DNA of 64,000 nt from Salticus scenicus (taxonomy: Eukaryota > Arthropoda > Arachnida > Araneae > Salticidae). Each line of letters opens with the position of its first letter. Position 1 is the first letter of the stretch. Shown piece after piece: positions 1 to 11,855 of this stretch. Both the position numbers and the translations under genes were made by a program. Below the pieces are notes generated by a model, which searched no databases, was not told the origin of the DNA, and was given only the letters and a program-made list of their open reading frames with translations. The stretch lies in the NCBI GenBank assembly GCA_963930645.1, contig OZ005655.1, forward strand, positions 131,238,126-131,302,125. The letters run 5' to 3'.

Positions 1-1950
1 AATGGGAACACAGTGAGGGAATGATATTTTGCATGTAAAAAAATATTTTAAAATTATATTTGAATTCCAATAACTAAAAAATAACAGTTTATATGCAAAA
101 CCAATTAATATTGATAGTTTCGACTGCTTTTTGTTTTTGTGCTTTTAACAATATGCCCTCAAGACAACTGGGACATGAAATGACCACTTTTCAGAGAATT
201 ACTCAAATACGGACTAAGACACCTTAGAAAGTCTCCCTTACAGGACACTGCTCCCAGTCTTAGAAACCCTAACACTATCATTGGCCTTAACATTTACACC
301 TTGCCATCACCGTTGAAATTCATCAATAGCTTTGAATATATTATTAATTTCTAATAATTTAAAAGACAGGTATTTTAAGTCTTATTTTTTAAAAATTATT
401 CAGCTGTATAATTGAACCTTTAAAAAAATTTTATATGAAAATCAAAACATTGCATAATCGTAGCATTCCCTTTCTTTCTGCACCACTTTCAGCTGTTGAT
501 TCTAGTTAAACTGAGTTTCAGTTAATGTAAACAAGTATTTCTCTCTGTCCTGACTCCGTAAATTTTTATTACGCAATACCTTGAACGTGATTTCTCTCCC
601 CCCCCCCCATTTAGTTATGCGTATTGTGCAATGATTTGTGTGGTTTTCAGTTGGATTATAAAAGTAATTAATTGATTTGTTATTTTTCCTATTTTCAAGA
701 GACGTTAAGGCAATTATAAATAAGGAAGGGAAAAAAAATCCAGGAATATGTTTTTTGCCGCATCTGTAAGAAAGAAAACATTGAAAGTTCATAATGATCG
801 GATTGCAATATCCTTTTAATTGTGTGAGACAAGAAAAAAAAATAGGGGGGAGGGTGAATTATAGGAATAGATATTAGAAATTTATTTAAAAAGGAAAGGC
901 AGCTTTCTTCAAAGATCGCGTGGATAGTTTGAAACAGAAACAGAAGAGAAATCGTATCAGACAACAAGCGAAAGCGAGCAAGAGAGCGCGGTCACAGATC
1001 ATGTGCGTAGAGGGAATGCTGTCCCGTACGCACAGAGCACACAGCGTTCAATCTTTTTCTTTCTACCCTTGTTGCATCGCTGTAGCAATGTAACCCTTTG
1101 GTACCTTTCTGCAGAAACGAGCAGCTTCTGCAAAAACGAAATTTATACTGCAGAGCAGTTTTAGCCGATTTATTGCATTGATATTTTTTTCTTTCAAAAT
1201 TTTTTGTTCCTAAAAGAAAAACCTTTCTGCAAGGACTCAATGCCTTTCTGCTACAGTGTCGCAGTGCCACCGTGTTTCTGCCACGGGGGTGGTGACCACA
1301 AAATACTAGTTGTAAAATGTCTGTACGTCTGTCTGCGTGTGTATGTACGACAAAATATTTTGTCGCGACAGAATCTCAGGAACTACAAAGAATTTCATAT
1401 AAATTTATATGTTTATGTACCTTGATCTTAATTATTGCCTGTCAATTTTTAGTGTTAATTGCTCAATATTCATTCTCGTAAGATAAATTTAGCATATAAT
1501 ATTAATATAACCATCATTTAAATACATATATACGTATATAGTATATAATGGACAATATTTTAAAATCGCAACTAATCCAATTGATGATAATATTTTTCAA
1601 AATTTTAACTGTGGAAAGATTCATCATGCTTTTAAGAAAAAAAGAAAAGAAAGTAATTCTGAATATTGGTGAGCATCTAAATAAGAAATATGAAAGAAGA
1701 CTATAGCCGGTACTGAAATATTTAAAAAATGGCAATAGCTTTATTATTATTATTTTGATTGCTGTTTAACAGAATTTTGTGATGCTTATATTTTTAAATG
1801 CATTTAAGCAAATTAAAAATATTTCTTCCTAGACATTATTAAATTTAATCAAACAATATAAATGGTTAATATTAACTATTTCTCCATTACAGAGCTCACT
1901 GTGCAATAATATTTGTGCAAAAACACATAGAATATATTTTTGCGTAGTAA
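1..1950. other. AT-rich stretch without recognised gene
   Basis: No coding region, TIR pair or RNA gene was recognised. It contains a C-run near 599-608 and short low-complexity tracts. Around 1080-1300 the heptamer TTTCTGC recurs several times. A segment near 1310-1380 with TCTGTACGTCTGTCTGCG resembles the start of the 52.6 kb Helitron, but no boundaries could be placed. Confidence 0.6.
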
Positions 1951-1974
1951 TAACAGCTTATAGTTAGATACATT

Positions 1975-2330
1975 TTAATAACAGCTTAATTTATCCTACT
2001 TACAGCTTAGTTACAGCTTTACTATGTATCAGCTGACTTATTGATCTATTCTATTTCTTACAGTTGAGTATTAGATATAAATGATTAATATAATAGTAAA
2101 AGTGAAATAAAGATACATATAGACACAACAGAAATTATACTTTTTATTTATTTATTTTGATAAACTTGCATAAATTATTTACAGCTTAGTTACAACTTTA
2201 CTCTCGGCTGACTTACTCATATATTAAATTTCTTCCTATATATATATGTAACTGAGTATTAGATATAAAGGATTAACATAATAGTAAAAATGAAATAAAG
2301 ATACTTATTAACTCAATAGAAATTCGATAA
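1975..2330. repeat. Diverged direct duplication (about 170 bp x2)
   Basis: Two head-to-tail copies. Both carry ACAGCTTAGTTACA, then GCTGACTTA, then GAGTATTAGATATAAA, then a segment ending in GAAATAAAGATAC. Copy 1 is about 1990-2140 and copy 2 about 2170-2325. No ORF is shared. Confidence 0.75.
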
Positions 2331-2475
2331 GATAAATTTGTAAATAAAAGGTTAAGATGTAAAACGGAAATCGTAGTTTTCTTCTTCTTCTTCTTCTTTT
2401 TGTAAATAAACTTGCATAAATCATTATATTTTTCTTTTCTTTTTTCGTTTGAATAGAAAATTAATCACAAATAAT

Positions 2476-3492
2476 CTGGTGTGTCACTCACACGACTTTC
2501 TCTTACCCTGAAATTTAATACTATAAATACAGGTTGCAATTAATAGGTAAGATAACGAGTACTGTTATGTAAACCTATGTTAAACAATTCATATTAGGCT
2601 TCTGAAGAGTTTTATACGATAATTAGTTCTGTGTGAGGGGGGCTACCGCCCCCCTCAACCCCCCGTTTAATTAATGCGCCTACATTTATATAGAATTTAA
2701 TTCGGTTATTAAAAAATAATTCTCTTTTTAAAAAATAATTTATTAAAATTATTATTAAAAAAATTATCTTTTATAATAAGGCAGACGATTTCCATATTAG
2801 AGAAGTAGTATAACACCAAATATCCAAAAAAGTCCATTTTATTCTCAATATTTAAAAAAAAAAAAAAAAAGAAAAGAAAAAGTACGATTTTTTTCTAAGT
2901 TTTTTTTTTTTTCGTTAAAAGTAAAAAAAATCGATAACTTTGCTTTAAATTATCGCAGATCGATAGTTCAACCATTCGTTTTAAAGGTATTGGCGAGCTC
3001 TTTTGAAAGATAACCATCATGAAAATGTACTCCCCTCGAGGGGGGACTTAGGCGAAGCTCCTACATACACAATTTTTTTTTTCCCAGTTAACTATCTCTA
3101 TTACAAAAAATATATATTCGTTTCATTTGGTTTAGTGCAGTCTATAGACGTTAAACTCTACTTTCCTGCAATTTCTCCCATAGACGTAATGTATTAGAAT
3201 TCTCTTGATTGTCCCTGTACACGAACCATTTGCTTGATCTTAACGAAAAGCTTACTGTAGCGTCCGTATATGATACACATTTAGAATACCAAGTTTGAAC
3301 TTTCTGCCTTAATTTGTTTTTGAGATATGCTGATAACAGACAGACACACTGACACACAGACTCACAGACCATTTGCTAAAAACATGATTTTGGTATTCAG
3401 GGGACCTCAAAACGTGTAAATATAACAAAATCTCGCGTTCGAAAATTTGACCCGAAAACAATACTTTCTCTACCTTATGGGTAAGAGAAAGT
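2476..3492 (+). mobile_element. Interspersed repeat family A, copy 1 (about 1.0 kb)
   Basis: The sequence is collinear, in reverse complement, with 58461-63478 once the 4.0 kb insertion there is removed. It starts with TGTGTCACTCACACGACTTT and has ACTTTCTCTTACCC at 2495-2508, matched by the inverse GGGTAAGAGAAAGT at 3479-3492. Inside are GC-rich hairpins (GGGGGGCTACCGCCCCCC near 2637, CCCCTCGAGGGG near 3032) and a CTCAAAACGTGTAAAT motif shared with many other repeats. It has no ORF of note, so it is non-autonomous. A third partial copy lies at 24385-24546. The class is unknown, and the element ends are less certain than the homology. Confidence 0.75.
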
Positions 3493-4390
3493 AAAAAAAG
3501 GGAATGCAACCTGTAATTATGTCTAAAAACAACGCATGTGTGTTTTATACTATCATATTAACACTTCTAATAAAAATTTAATAAAATGCCAATAATTCTT
3601 CTCACGTAGGTAGAAGAATATTATAAACTGAGCATTTCTGCTTTTTAACTACAGTTTTGAACTCCCAAATATTAAATTAAATATAAATTTCACAAAAACC
3701 TTTAGATTTCAGATTATTTTCGATAGAAATATTTTAAATGAGATTTTTTATTAATGATTTCCGCCACTTTTGCTACACGGGAAACAAATATATCTATGCG
3801 AAAGGCTTATTTTCGGAAAATCAAATCAAGAATAATAAAAATGAAAAAGGAATTTTTAATAACGATTTCGGATTGTATCATCAAAAAAGCTTTATCAAAA
3901 ATATAATTCAGAATCAAAATTTCAAATATCTAATACAATTTGAAAGGCAAAATGAGATTCTACTTCAATTTCCTATAATAAGAACAACATGACTGTGAAA
4001 GATTCTAAATTGCTAAGTACGATTATTGATTATTATTATTATTATTATTTTTTCATATATTCAATCACTTTCAGTTTTTCCCTTAAAGCAAACTAAATAA
4101 AGCATACGAAGCGTAACGGAACTTTTTCCAATTCTCAAATTGGACGACTGTTATTTTGTATTATCACCTCCCCTTCAAGGAATAAATTAAATTGCTTTTA
4201 TAGAAAAATCGAAATTTAAAGTACATTTATAAATGAATGTATCTCTATGTATTCAATAATGCAAATATGAATCAATGCAAAGCTTCTGAAATTGAAAGAT
4301 ATTGAGTTCTAAACGCCTCCTTTTTTTTTTCCAGAAAAAAATTTCTAATTTCTTTTTTTCTTTTTTGAGCATATACTGCTATATATAGAA
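3493..4390. other. AT-rich spacer
   Basis: No gene or element was recognised. An 84-codon open frame at 3738-3992 on + has no recognisable domain and low-complexity composition. A short ATT triplet run lies near 4030. Confidence 0.5.
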
Positions 4391-4614
4391 CTAGCAGGCA
4401 ATGCCCGCTTCGCTGGTCCCTATTTTTAAATGAATCGCTATAATTACTGAATTCTCAAAATTGCATTAATTTTTATCACGTGAAAAAAAAAAAAAAAAAC
4501 AGAAAAAAAATCTTATTAGGAAAAATGTCGCACCGGGTTCTCACTGCCTTCAGAAAAAATTCCCAAAATGCTCTAACTCTTATTTCTATTATTTTCCCCC
4601 TTCTCCCCCCCCTC

Positions 4615-4918
4615 CCGTCTATCCTAATAATTTTAAAAATTCGAAAGTATCCGCAATCGATTTGTAGGTATCGAAAACCTCTATATACCAATTTTGAATG
4701 CTCTAACTCTATTCTATTTTTTTTGCCCCTCCGCCCTCTCCTTTCCCGGCCCTCCTAATAACTTTACACTTTCGAAAATATCCCCATTCGACTTGCTGGC
4801 CTCTAAAACCTATCTGTACCAATTTTGAACGGCCTAACTGTATTTCTATTTGTTTTTGCCCACACCCTCCCCCTTTCCGCCCCTCCTAATAATTTTACAA
4901 ATTCGAAAATATTTATTA
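4615..4918. repeat. About 117-bp tandem units, left part
   Basis: The unit carries CTAATAATTTTA, then AATTCGAAAATATCC, then a C-rich tract, then TACCAATTTTGAA and CTAACTCTATT. Two to three units occur here. The array resumes at about 7105 after the inserted segment. Confidence 0.75.
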
Positions 4919-7104
4919 TGATGTTCTTTTTTCCTTCATAAATTAATTTATTAGCTTTAAATTTTTACAAATAAGTCGTATAGTGGTTAGAATAATTCTT
5001 TTATTAATTTAGTACAAAACGTTTACAAGTACTCATTAGTCACCCAAAATACCTTACTTAGCATTTTAAGCCCAGTTACATTGAAAATTTTAGAACTAAT
5101 TTTCCACCTCCCACAAAATAAAAAAAAATAAACAGTTGGTGAATATACAGAACAACACAAGTCCCAAATACTGACTCACAAGAAATTAAATGCAGATTTT
5201 AAAACAGTAGTATTCCAGATTATACAGTAAGTATATTCACCACACACAAAGGAAAATAAAAAGAAATAAAACATACGGACTAACATTCTACCGAAGAATT
5301 AACTCTTAATTTAGCTTATCTCAATTTTTTTTCTAGGCTCTAATGAGTACAAAAATCAAAAACCCAGCTCGAATGGAAACAATCATTTCCAATAAGAGAA
5401 TTTTTTACGCTTTCATTTCCTGTAGCTCCCCAAAGACTAATCCTGAATTATAAAAACAAATCCCAATATTTTTTAAAAGTAAGTTTCAATTAACACAGTA
5501 AAAGGACTGTAATATCTAAATAAAAACATACAAGTAAAAATTAGCTTTTAAACTTAAAAATTTATTGAAAGGTATATTTTGGTTTTTATAACACATTCCA
5601 TAACATAAATTTTGCTGTAAGTATTAATTAAGATATCTATCACAATACAAAATCTTTCTTGGTAACAACTCTTTCCATCCCGACAGGTGATAAATAAACA
5701 GGCAGTGTAAAATTTTTAATTAAGTATTATTTAAGATATTTAGTATTAATTAAGTATTAATTAAGATATTTATCACAATACAAAATCTTTCTTGGTAACA
5801 ACTCTTTCCATCCCGACAGGTGATAAATAAACAGGCAGTGTAAAATTTTTTCCCAATAACATATTTATGAGAAAAAGGGTAAAGTAAAAATGACAAAATA
5901 TTACTTATCAGGCAGCCAGGAGTGGTCACACAATTTTCGGCTTCTTGTCAGACCGCATTGCACCTCTACCAATTTCGTAACTTCTTTAAGACACCGTCAA
6001 TGAAACTACGCAGTAGGCTCCGGCAGATCAAATGAAACTTTCAATTACGTCGGATGACCATTTTTGACATCGAAATTCATACAGCATGTCCAAAGCTTGC
6101 TTCTTAACAAAAGAAGAGTGGAGCATCCCACACTTAGTTAACACTACTTCGCTCTTTTCCAGAAACTCGTACGCATCGGATATGATTTCCGAGCCCCAGC
6201 AACTTCAGACTGATAATATGGTAAGGAGAGACTGCGCGGAAATCAGTTATGACCACTCGAAGAAGAATCATAGCAATAATATCATGGAAGGCCCCAAGGA
6301 ACGAAAGGGGCCCTAAGGCCCCCTCTCCCCTCAACAAGACCAAAAAAAATACAATAATCTCCACTCACACAAAAGACCATATATCTCTCGGACGAATCCA
6401 ACGTCGCTTACCGATAAAACGCAAACACTTGAAAAAAAAAACGCTCGATCCAATCCAGAAGCGTTGCCACAAGGCTCAGCTCAAAACAAAACTCTCATTT
6501 GCTACCAGTAACCGAAACTTTCCCCCTGGTCCCTCCTAGATAAAAATTTAATACGCCCACATTTAAAATATTTCTCAAACAAAATACACACGCCCATACA
6601 GTCAGCAAACCTTGCAATACCTCAATTTCACCCCCCCCCCAGGTAGACAGATATTTTAATCTCTACGGAATCCCTACTCCATTCCTCACTGCACTTGAGT
6701 CCCAAAAACAGCTGTGACCGCCACACCTCCACGCTGACCTTCAGCGACGGGAAAAAAGAAACCTTTCACTCCGCTTGGAAACAAGAAAAACACAGATCTG
6801 CTTCTCACGGAAGCAATGAATGAAAGAAAGAGAGGGGACACACCTCTTTCGAGAGAGAAAAAGCGAGGGAAAAGCCTCCTTTTTTGTTTGCTTACAATTC
6901 TCAAGAGGAAATATATATATACGAAGAATTCTTGACCAAAAATACTTCTCAGAATTTAATATCTTCCTAACGTGCAATACATGTGATTACAAAGCGTTTT
7001 GAAACTAAAATAAATATAGTTAAGAAAACCTATCCCCCCTTTTTTTTTTTTACAGAATAGAGATTTTAATTATGAAATATTAAAAACGAACAAGTAGTTA
7101 TAAT
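4919..7104. other. Segment inserted in the Helitron array, class unknown
   Basis: The 117-bp array is interrupted after AATTCGAAAATAT and resumes at ATTTGTAAGTATCGAAAACC. The roughly 2.2 kb between has no coding frame with recognisable homology. Short blocks are shared, in the same order, with 27400-30300: TATTCCAGATT, CTCGAATGGAAACAAT against TCCGAATGGAGATAAT, and CACAGATCTGCTT. The two segments may be diverged copies of one element. I found no clear target duplication or TIR. It contains a GGCCCC-rich block near 6290-6330 and a C10 run near 6631. Confidence 0.45.
5630..5850. repeat. Direct duplication of about 95 bp
   Basis: A block including CACAATACAAAATCTTTCTT and ending CAGGCAGTGTAAAATTTTT occurs at about 5630-5722 and again, near-identical, at about 5755-5852. 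An AAGTATTAATTAAG-type linker lies between them. The close identity suggests a recent local duplication. Confidence 0.9.
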
Positions 7105-7490
7105 TCATTATAACAGATTTGTAAGTATCGAAAACCTCTATATACCAATTTTGAACGATCTAACTCTATTTTTATTTTTTTGCCCCCCCCCTCTCCCCTC
7201 CCCCCTTCTCGCCCCTCCTAATAATTTTACACTTTCGAAAATATCCCCATTCGACTTGCAGGCCTTTAAAACCTATCTGTACCAATTTTGAACGGCCTAA
7301 GTGTATTTCTATTTGTTTTTGCCCATAGCCCCCCCCCCCATACTGCCCCCCTTCCCACCCCTTCTAATAATTTTACAAATTCGAAAATATCCGCAATCGA
7401 TTTGTAAGTATCGAAAACCTCTATGTACCAATTTTGAACGATCTGACACTATTTTTATTTTTTTGCCCCCCCCCCCTCCCCCCTCCCCCC
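7105..7490. repeat. About 117-bp tandem units, right part
   Basis: This continues the array of 4615-4918. Units with ATTTGTAAGTATCGAAAACC and TACCAATTTTGAACG occur at about 7110 and 7400, with a variant at about 7255. Long C-runs separate the units. The frame open at 7301-7669 is a by-product of C- and T-runs. Confidence 0.75.
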
Positions 7491-7629
7491 CTAAAAAAAA
7501 TCGGAAAAAATCAAAAAATGAGTTTTTGCAAATATTTTCAAGAAGACGCTTGGCGTTTTTTTTTTTTTTTTTTTTTTTTTTTACATCTTTGAGCTATTAC
7601 TTTTACTCGAAAATCCGTATTTTTCTAAA

Positions 7630-8640
7630 TTTGCCTCCGACAATCATTTATACCCCCTTCTCCCGTTAAAAATCCAAAATTCCAAAATCGCAGGAAACGA
7701 TTTTTTTGTAGTCAAGTCTAGTCTCCCCATCTGCAATTTCTTCACTGTGGAGTTATTTGGAGCCGAGTTATACGTATAAATGTGTTTTTGCCTTATGCGC
7801 CTCCGAAAATTATTTATACCCCCTTCCCCCCTTAAAAATCCAAAATTCCAAAATCGCAGAAAATGATTTTTTTGTTTTCAAGTCTAGTCTCTCCCTCCGC
7901 AATTTCTTCACCGTGAAGCAATTTGGAGCCGAGTTGTGCTTATAAAGGTGGTTTTTGCCTTCTGCACCTTCGAAAATCATTTTCAGCCCCTCTCCCCCCT
8001 TAAAAATCCAAAATTCCAAAATCGCAGAAAATGATTTTTTCGTACTTAAGTCTAGTCTCCCCATCTGCAATTTTTTCATCGTGAAGTAATTTGGAGTCGA
8101 GTTATGCTTATAAAGGTGTTTTTGACTCCTGCGCCTCCGAAAATCATTTTCACCCCTTTTCCCCCTTAAAAATCCAAAAATCCAAAATCGCAGAAAATGA
8201 TTTTTTTGTATTCAAGTCTAGTGTTCCCATCTGCAATATTTTCCTCGTGAAGCAATTTGGAGCCCAGTTATGCTTATAAAGGTGTTTTTCTCTTCAGCAA
8301 CTCCGATAATCATTTTCACCCCCTTCCCCCCCAAAAAATCAAAAATTTCAAAATCGCAGAAAATGATTTTTTCGTATTCAAGCCTAGTCTCCCCATCTGC
8401 AATTTCTTCCCTGTGAAGTAATTTGGTGCCGAGTTGTACTTATAAATGTGTTTTTGCCTTATGCGCCCCTGAAAATCTCATTTTTACCCCCTACCCCCCT
8501 TAAAAATCCAAAATTCCAAAATCGCAGAAAATGATTTTTTTGTATTCAAGTCTAGTCTCCCCATCTGCAATTTCTTCACCGTGAAGCAATTTGGAGTCGA
8601 GATATGCTTATAAAGGTGATTTTTGCCTTCTGCCCCCCCG
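7630..8640. repeat. Six tandem units of about 167 bp
   Basis: CCAAAATCGCAGAAAATGAT recurs at about 7680, 7845, 8011, 8178, 8347 and 8513. Each is followed by TCAAGTCTAGTCTCCCCATC and AGCAATTTGGAG. The array belongs to the minus-strand Helitron. One unit in reverse orientation sits in another Helitron at about 48145-48290, so the module is shared between two Helitron families. Confidence 0.9.
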
Positions 8641-8807
8641 GGGGGGAAACGGGGGGGTATTTCACAAAATCCCGTCTTAGTGAGCGTCAGGGTCCTAAAA
8701 TCAACCTTCTCACCAAAAATTGCGACTCTATCTCCCATAGGATCGCCACAACCGTGTTGAGTCAGTGAATCAGTGAATCAGTCAGTTTACTCTTTTATAT
8801 ATATAGA

Positions 8808-9660
8808 TGAGTAATTTCCAGCTCATACACCTAGTAAATTAATAATGCTAGCAAAATAATATTTTTTTCTTACTCCTCCCTCTCCCCCCCCCCCCCCCGA
8901 AAAAAAAAATATATATATATAAATAAATGAATGAATGAATAAAAATGAATAAACAAATAAATTAAGTAAGTAAATAAAAGAGGTCGGTTTTAACAGAAAA
9001 TTAATTCGCAAGATTATTTATTATTATGTTTTAGTTCAGTATCATTAAATATTCACGTGTTAATAAATATATTTCTTTTTAGACCAGAAAAATGTCCATT
9101 GTTTAAATAATCGGCACACTACAGTAATGAAATCTCTCTTTCTCTCTCTCTTTTTTCATAAACGTAAAACTGTATTAGCAGAGGATTAGAAGAAATATTT
9201 GCAATATGCCTAAAAAGTTTACTGTCAATCAATTAAAATATAAAATATAAAATCAATTAAAATATATTATCTTATGACCTTATTCATTTCTCTTAATTTA
9301 ATAAAGATAGATTATTCTTTAAATTTATAGCTATTTATCTTTTAAAAACTTATTTGAATAAGGAATTTTGCTTTCTAATTTCAGAGAAATCTTAAATTTT
9401 TTTTTATGCTTAATTTATTTTAAAAGGAACTCATTATTATTAAAATTATTCCAAAAAAGTTGTCGAGAAAAGAAACTCAGAAATAAAGATAAAGGTAATC
9501 AAATATTACAGCAGATTAAACTTTAACGAGTTAATTTTCATCTCCATGGTATTAACTATTATTCCATAGTCAATTATGTACAGAAATAATAGAAGATAAA
9601 GAAAAGAAAAGGAAAGGAGAGAAAGAAAGAAACGAATTATAAAAGTCCCAAATCACAATT
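8808..9660. other. AT-rich spacer
   Basis: Nothing recognised. It contains a C13 tract near 8886, AATG/AAAT microsatellite-like DNA at 8920-8975, and an AAAGAAAGGA-rich tract near 9600-9630. Confidence 0.5.
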
Positions 9661-9723
9661 AAAGCACACCACTTGCGTCTCGCCGCAGCGCCGGCTCTCT
9701 ACGAGAAAGTTGAATGAGTTGCC

Positions 9724-10092
9724 TTGGCACGCTGTAATTTGGCGATCAATGAACGTGGTAGCATTCCGCCCAACCAAGCTAAAACAAACATTAAGAGAAA
9801 AACAAATGAAATTTACGAAGTAGGAAAGTCAATGGTGAACGCTACAACTGTACATTATGTCGGCATAGCATCTCGGTCTTTTCGACTACCTGTATCTCAG
9901 ATTCCTGATCCCCAAGACCTACGATTTTTTGCACTGACCTTAAGCACACCCTTAAGACAAAACATACAAATTTGCCTGTCGCTCCGAATTAAGGAGCCTG
10001 AGTTATATAACTTTGAAAACCCGAAATTTGCCGGTTTTATTCTTCTTCTTGTTACTGTTATGACACAGAATGTTGACAGCGATTGTGCCTAG
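9724..10092 (+). other. Unidentified 122-codon open frame
   Basis: This is one of the longer open frames outside recognised elements. Base composition here (9670-10090) is more balanced than the surroundings. I recognise no domain, signal peptide or splice-site arrangement. The 3' end runs into a block, GCGATTGTGCCTAGAGTTCT, resembling the interspersed repeat at 23465-23640. That suggests the region is repeat-derived. Coding status is doubtful. Confidence 0.2.
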
Positions 10093-10332
10093 AGTTCTCC
10101 AGCTAATGAGCTAAAAATTTGCATGGGCATTCCTTCTGACCTGTACAAGTGCCTTTTGCAATCAAAAGTTTTTTTGGTCTATATACAGTGTAGATATTTT
10201 CAATTTTGTAATATTTAACCCAAAAATTTCGTGAATTCGTCAAGAAATGGCGCTTGTCTTCAATGAATTTAATTTTGTCATTTAATAAGGCATTAAATAG
10301 TAATAAATTCTGTTTTTATTTTTCTTTCTTTC

Positions 10333-10369
<37 letters not shown>

Positions 10370-10659
10370 AATGAATTGAAATAAATTAAAAGACACTTTT
10401 TTCTTAAAATTTTTAAAAGTTTTACAAGGAACATGTTTGTTAAAAATAATTGATAAATTTTGATTTCGCAATAAATAAATGCTTAAAGGATGCGCTAAAC
10501 AGACTTTTAACAAAAGAAATGTGGCTGATTAAATAAAAGAGCGATTCATTAACTTTATAAAATTACGTATGATGGAAGAATACATATAATTAAATTCCGA
10601 TCATATATTATATACGAGAAATGTTATCATGGAAAAATTCAAATTTGACACTTTTGTGT

Positions 10660-10810
10660 TTTTATGAGTTTTGAGGTCTTCTGAATTCATTTTTCATTTT
10701 TTATAATAAAAAGGTATGCATGTATGTGTATCAGTGAATACGATAGCGTCTAAACGCTGCATTTGATATGTATGCTGGAGGTGACACACAACTAATAATT
10801 TTAATGATGT
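10660..10810 (+). repeat. Interspersed repeat R2, fragment
   Basis: It starts GTTTTGAGGTCTTCTGAATT and continues through TATGCATGTATGTG to GATAGCGTCTAAACGCTGCA. The same order is seen at 19434-19647 and 23225-23460. Function and class are unknown. Confidence 0.7.
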
Positions 10811-10889
10811 AGATTTTTTTTTTTTTTTTTTTTTTTTTTACCATGTTTTTATTAACTTCAATTCTTGTTCGTTTGTTTATTTTTCCAGT

Positions 10890-11855
10890 ACAAATCTTGC
10901 AATCGATTTTTAACTAACTTCCCGACTAGCTAGACATTTGAAACTTTCAGGATAGCGCAGAACACGGTGAAAGTAAACTTTTCAGCACTTTTAGTCAACT
11001 GTTTCAGGTCCCTACTGCCTTCCGCAGCGTTTATATGATTCGACAGAAAATTTATTTAACTAATTTCCCGACTAGCTAGACATTTGAAACCTTCAGAATA
11101 GTTCAGAACACGGTGAAAATGCATTTTTTTAATACTTTTAGCCAACTGTTTCGGGTTACTGCTGCCTTCGGCAGCATTACCAGTACACATCTTGCAATCG
11201 CTTTTTAACTAACTTACCGACTAAATGGACATTTGAAACTTATAGGATAGCTCAGAACACGGTGACAATACATTTTTTAACACTTTTAATCAACTATTTC
11301 AGGTCCCTACTGCCTTCGGCAGCGTTTATATGATTCGACAGAAAAATTATTTAACTAATTTTCCGACTAGCTAGACATTTGAAACTTTCAGAATAATTCA
11401 GAACATGGTGAAAATGCATTTTTTAATACTTTTAGCCAATTGTTTCGGTTACTGCTGCCATCGGCAGCATAACCATTACAAATCATGCAATCGATTTTTA
11501 ACTAAATTCCCGACTAGCTAGACATTCGAAACTTTCAGGATAGCTCAGAACACGTTGACAATATCATTTTTAAAACTTTTAGTCAACTGTTTCAGGTCCC
11601 TACTGCCTTCGGCAGCGTTTATATGATTCAACAGAAAATTTATTTAACTAACTTCCCGACTAGTTAGACATTTGAATCTTTCAGAATAGTTCAGAACACG
11701 GTGACAACACATTTTTAATGCTTTTAGTCAACTGTTTCGGGTTTCTGCTGTCATCGGCAGCGTTACCAGTACACATCTTGCAATCGCTTTTTAACTAACT
11801 TCCCGAATAGCTGGACATTTGAAATTTTCAGGATAGCTCAGAACACATTTTTACC
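10890..11855. repeat. Satellite with A/B higher-order dimer (about 147-bp monomers)
   Basis: TAACT-TCCCGACTAGCTAGACA recurs near 10915, 11060, 11208, 11357, 11503, 11650 and 11797. Odd monomers follow CTTGCAATCG (or ATGCAATCG) and end TGCCTTCGGCAGCGTTT or a variant of it. Even monomers follow TTTATATGATTCGACAGAAA and end with GGCAGC-ATTACC-type sequence. The repeat unit is therefore a dimer of about 294 bp. Each monomer ends in the hairpin CTGCC-TTC-GGCAG. Single monomer-like copies occur inside the foldback element at about 59080-59220 and about 60536. Confidence 0.9.

Larger units (their letters stand above)
4391..8807 (-). mobile_element. Non-autonomous Helitron (family 2), carrying a foreign segment
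   Basis: Read on the minus strand, the element begins with TC (8807-8806) preceded by A, in A|TCTATATATATAAAAG. It ends with CTAG (4394-4391) followed by T. Just before CTAG is a hairpin, GCGGGC-ATT-GCCTGC with one G:T pair. TC start, CTRR end, a terminal hairpin and A/T flanks without target duplication are the Helitron hallmarks. No Rep/helicase ORF is present. The interior has two tandem arrays (units of about 117 and 167 bp), and about 2.2 kb of unrelated DNA interrupts the first array. Hairpin style and ends resemble the 52608-55709 Helitron. Confidence 0.8.

Noticed and set aside
1000..1300. Possible tRNA or small RNA gene in the less AT-rich block
   Set aside because: No cloverleaf, A/B-box pair or terminator arrangement could be found by eye.
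7301..7669. 122-codon proline- and phenylalanine-rich frame
   Set aside because: It runs over C- and T-tracts of a Helitron tandem array and has no domain.
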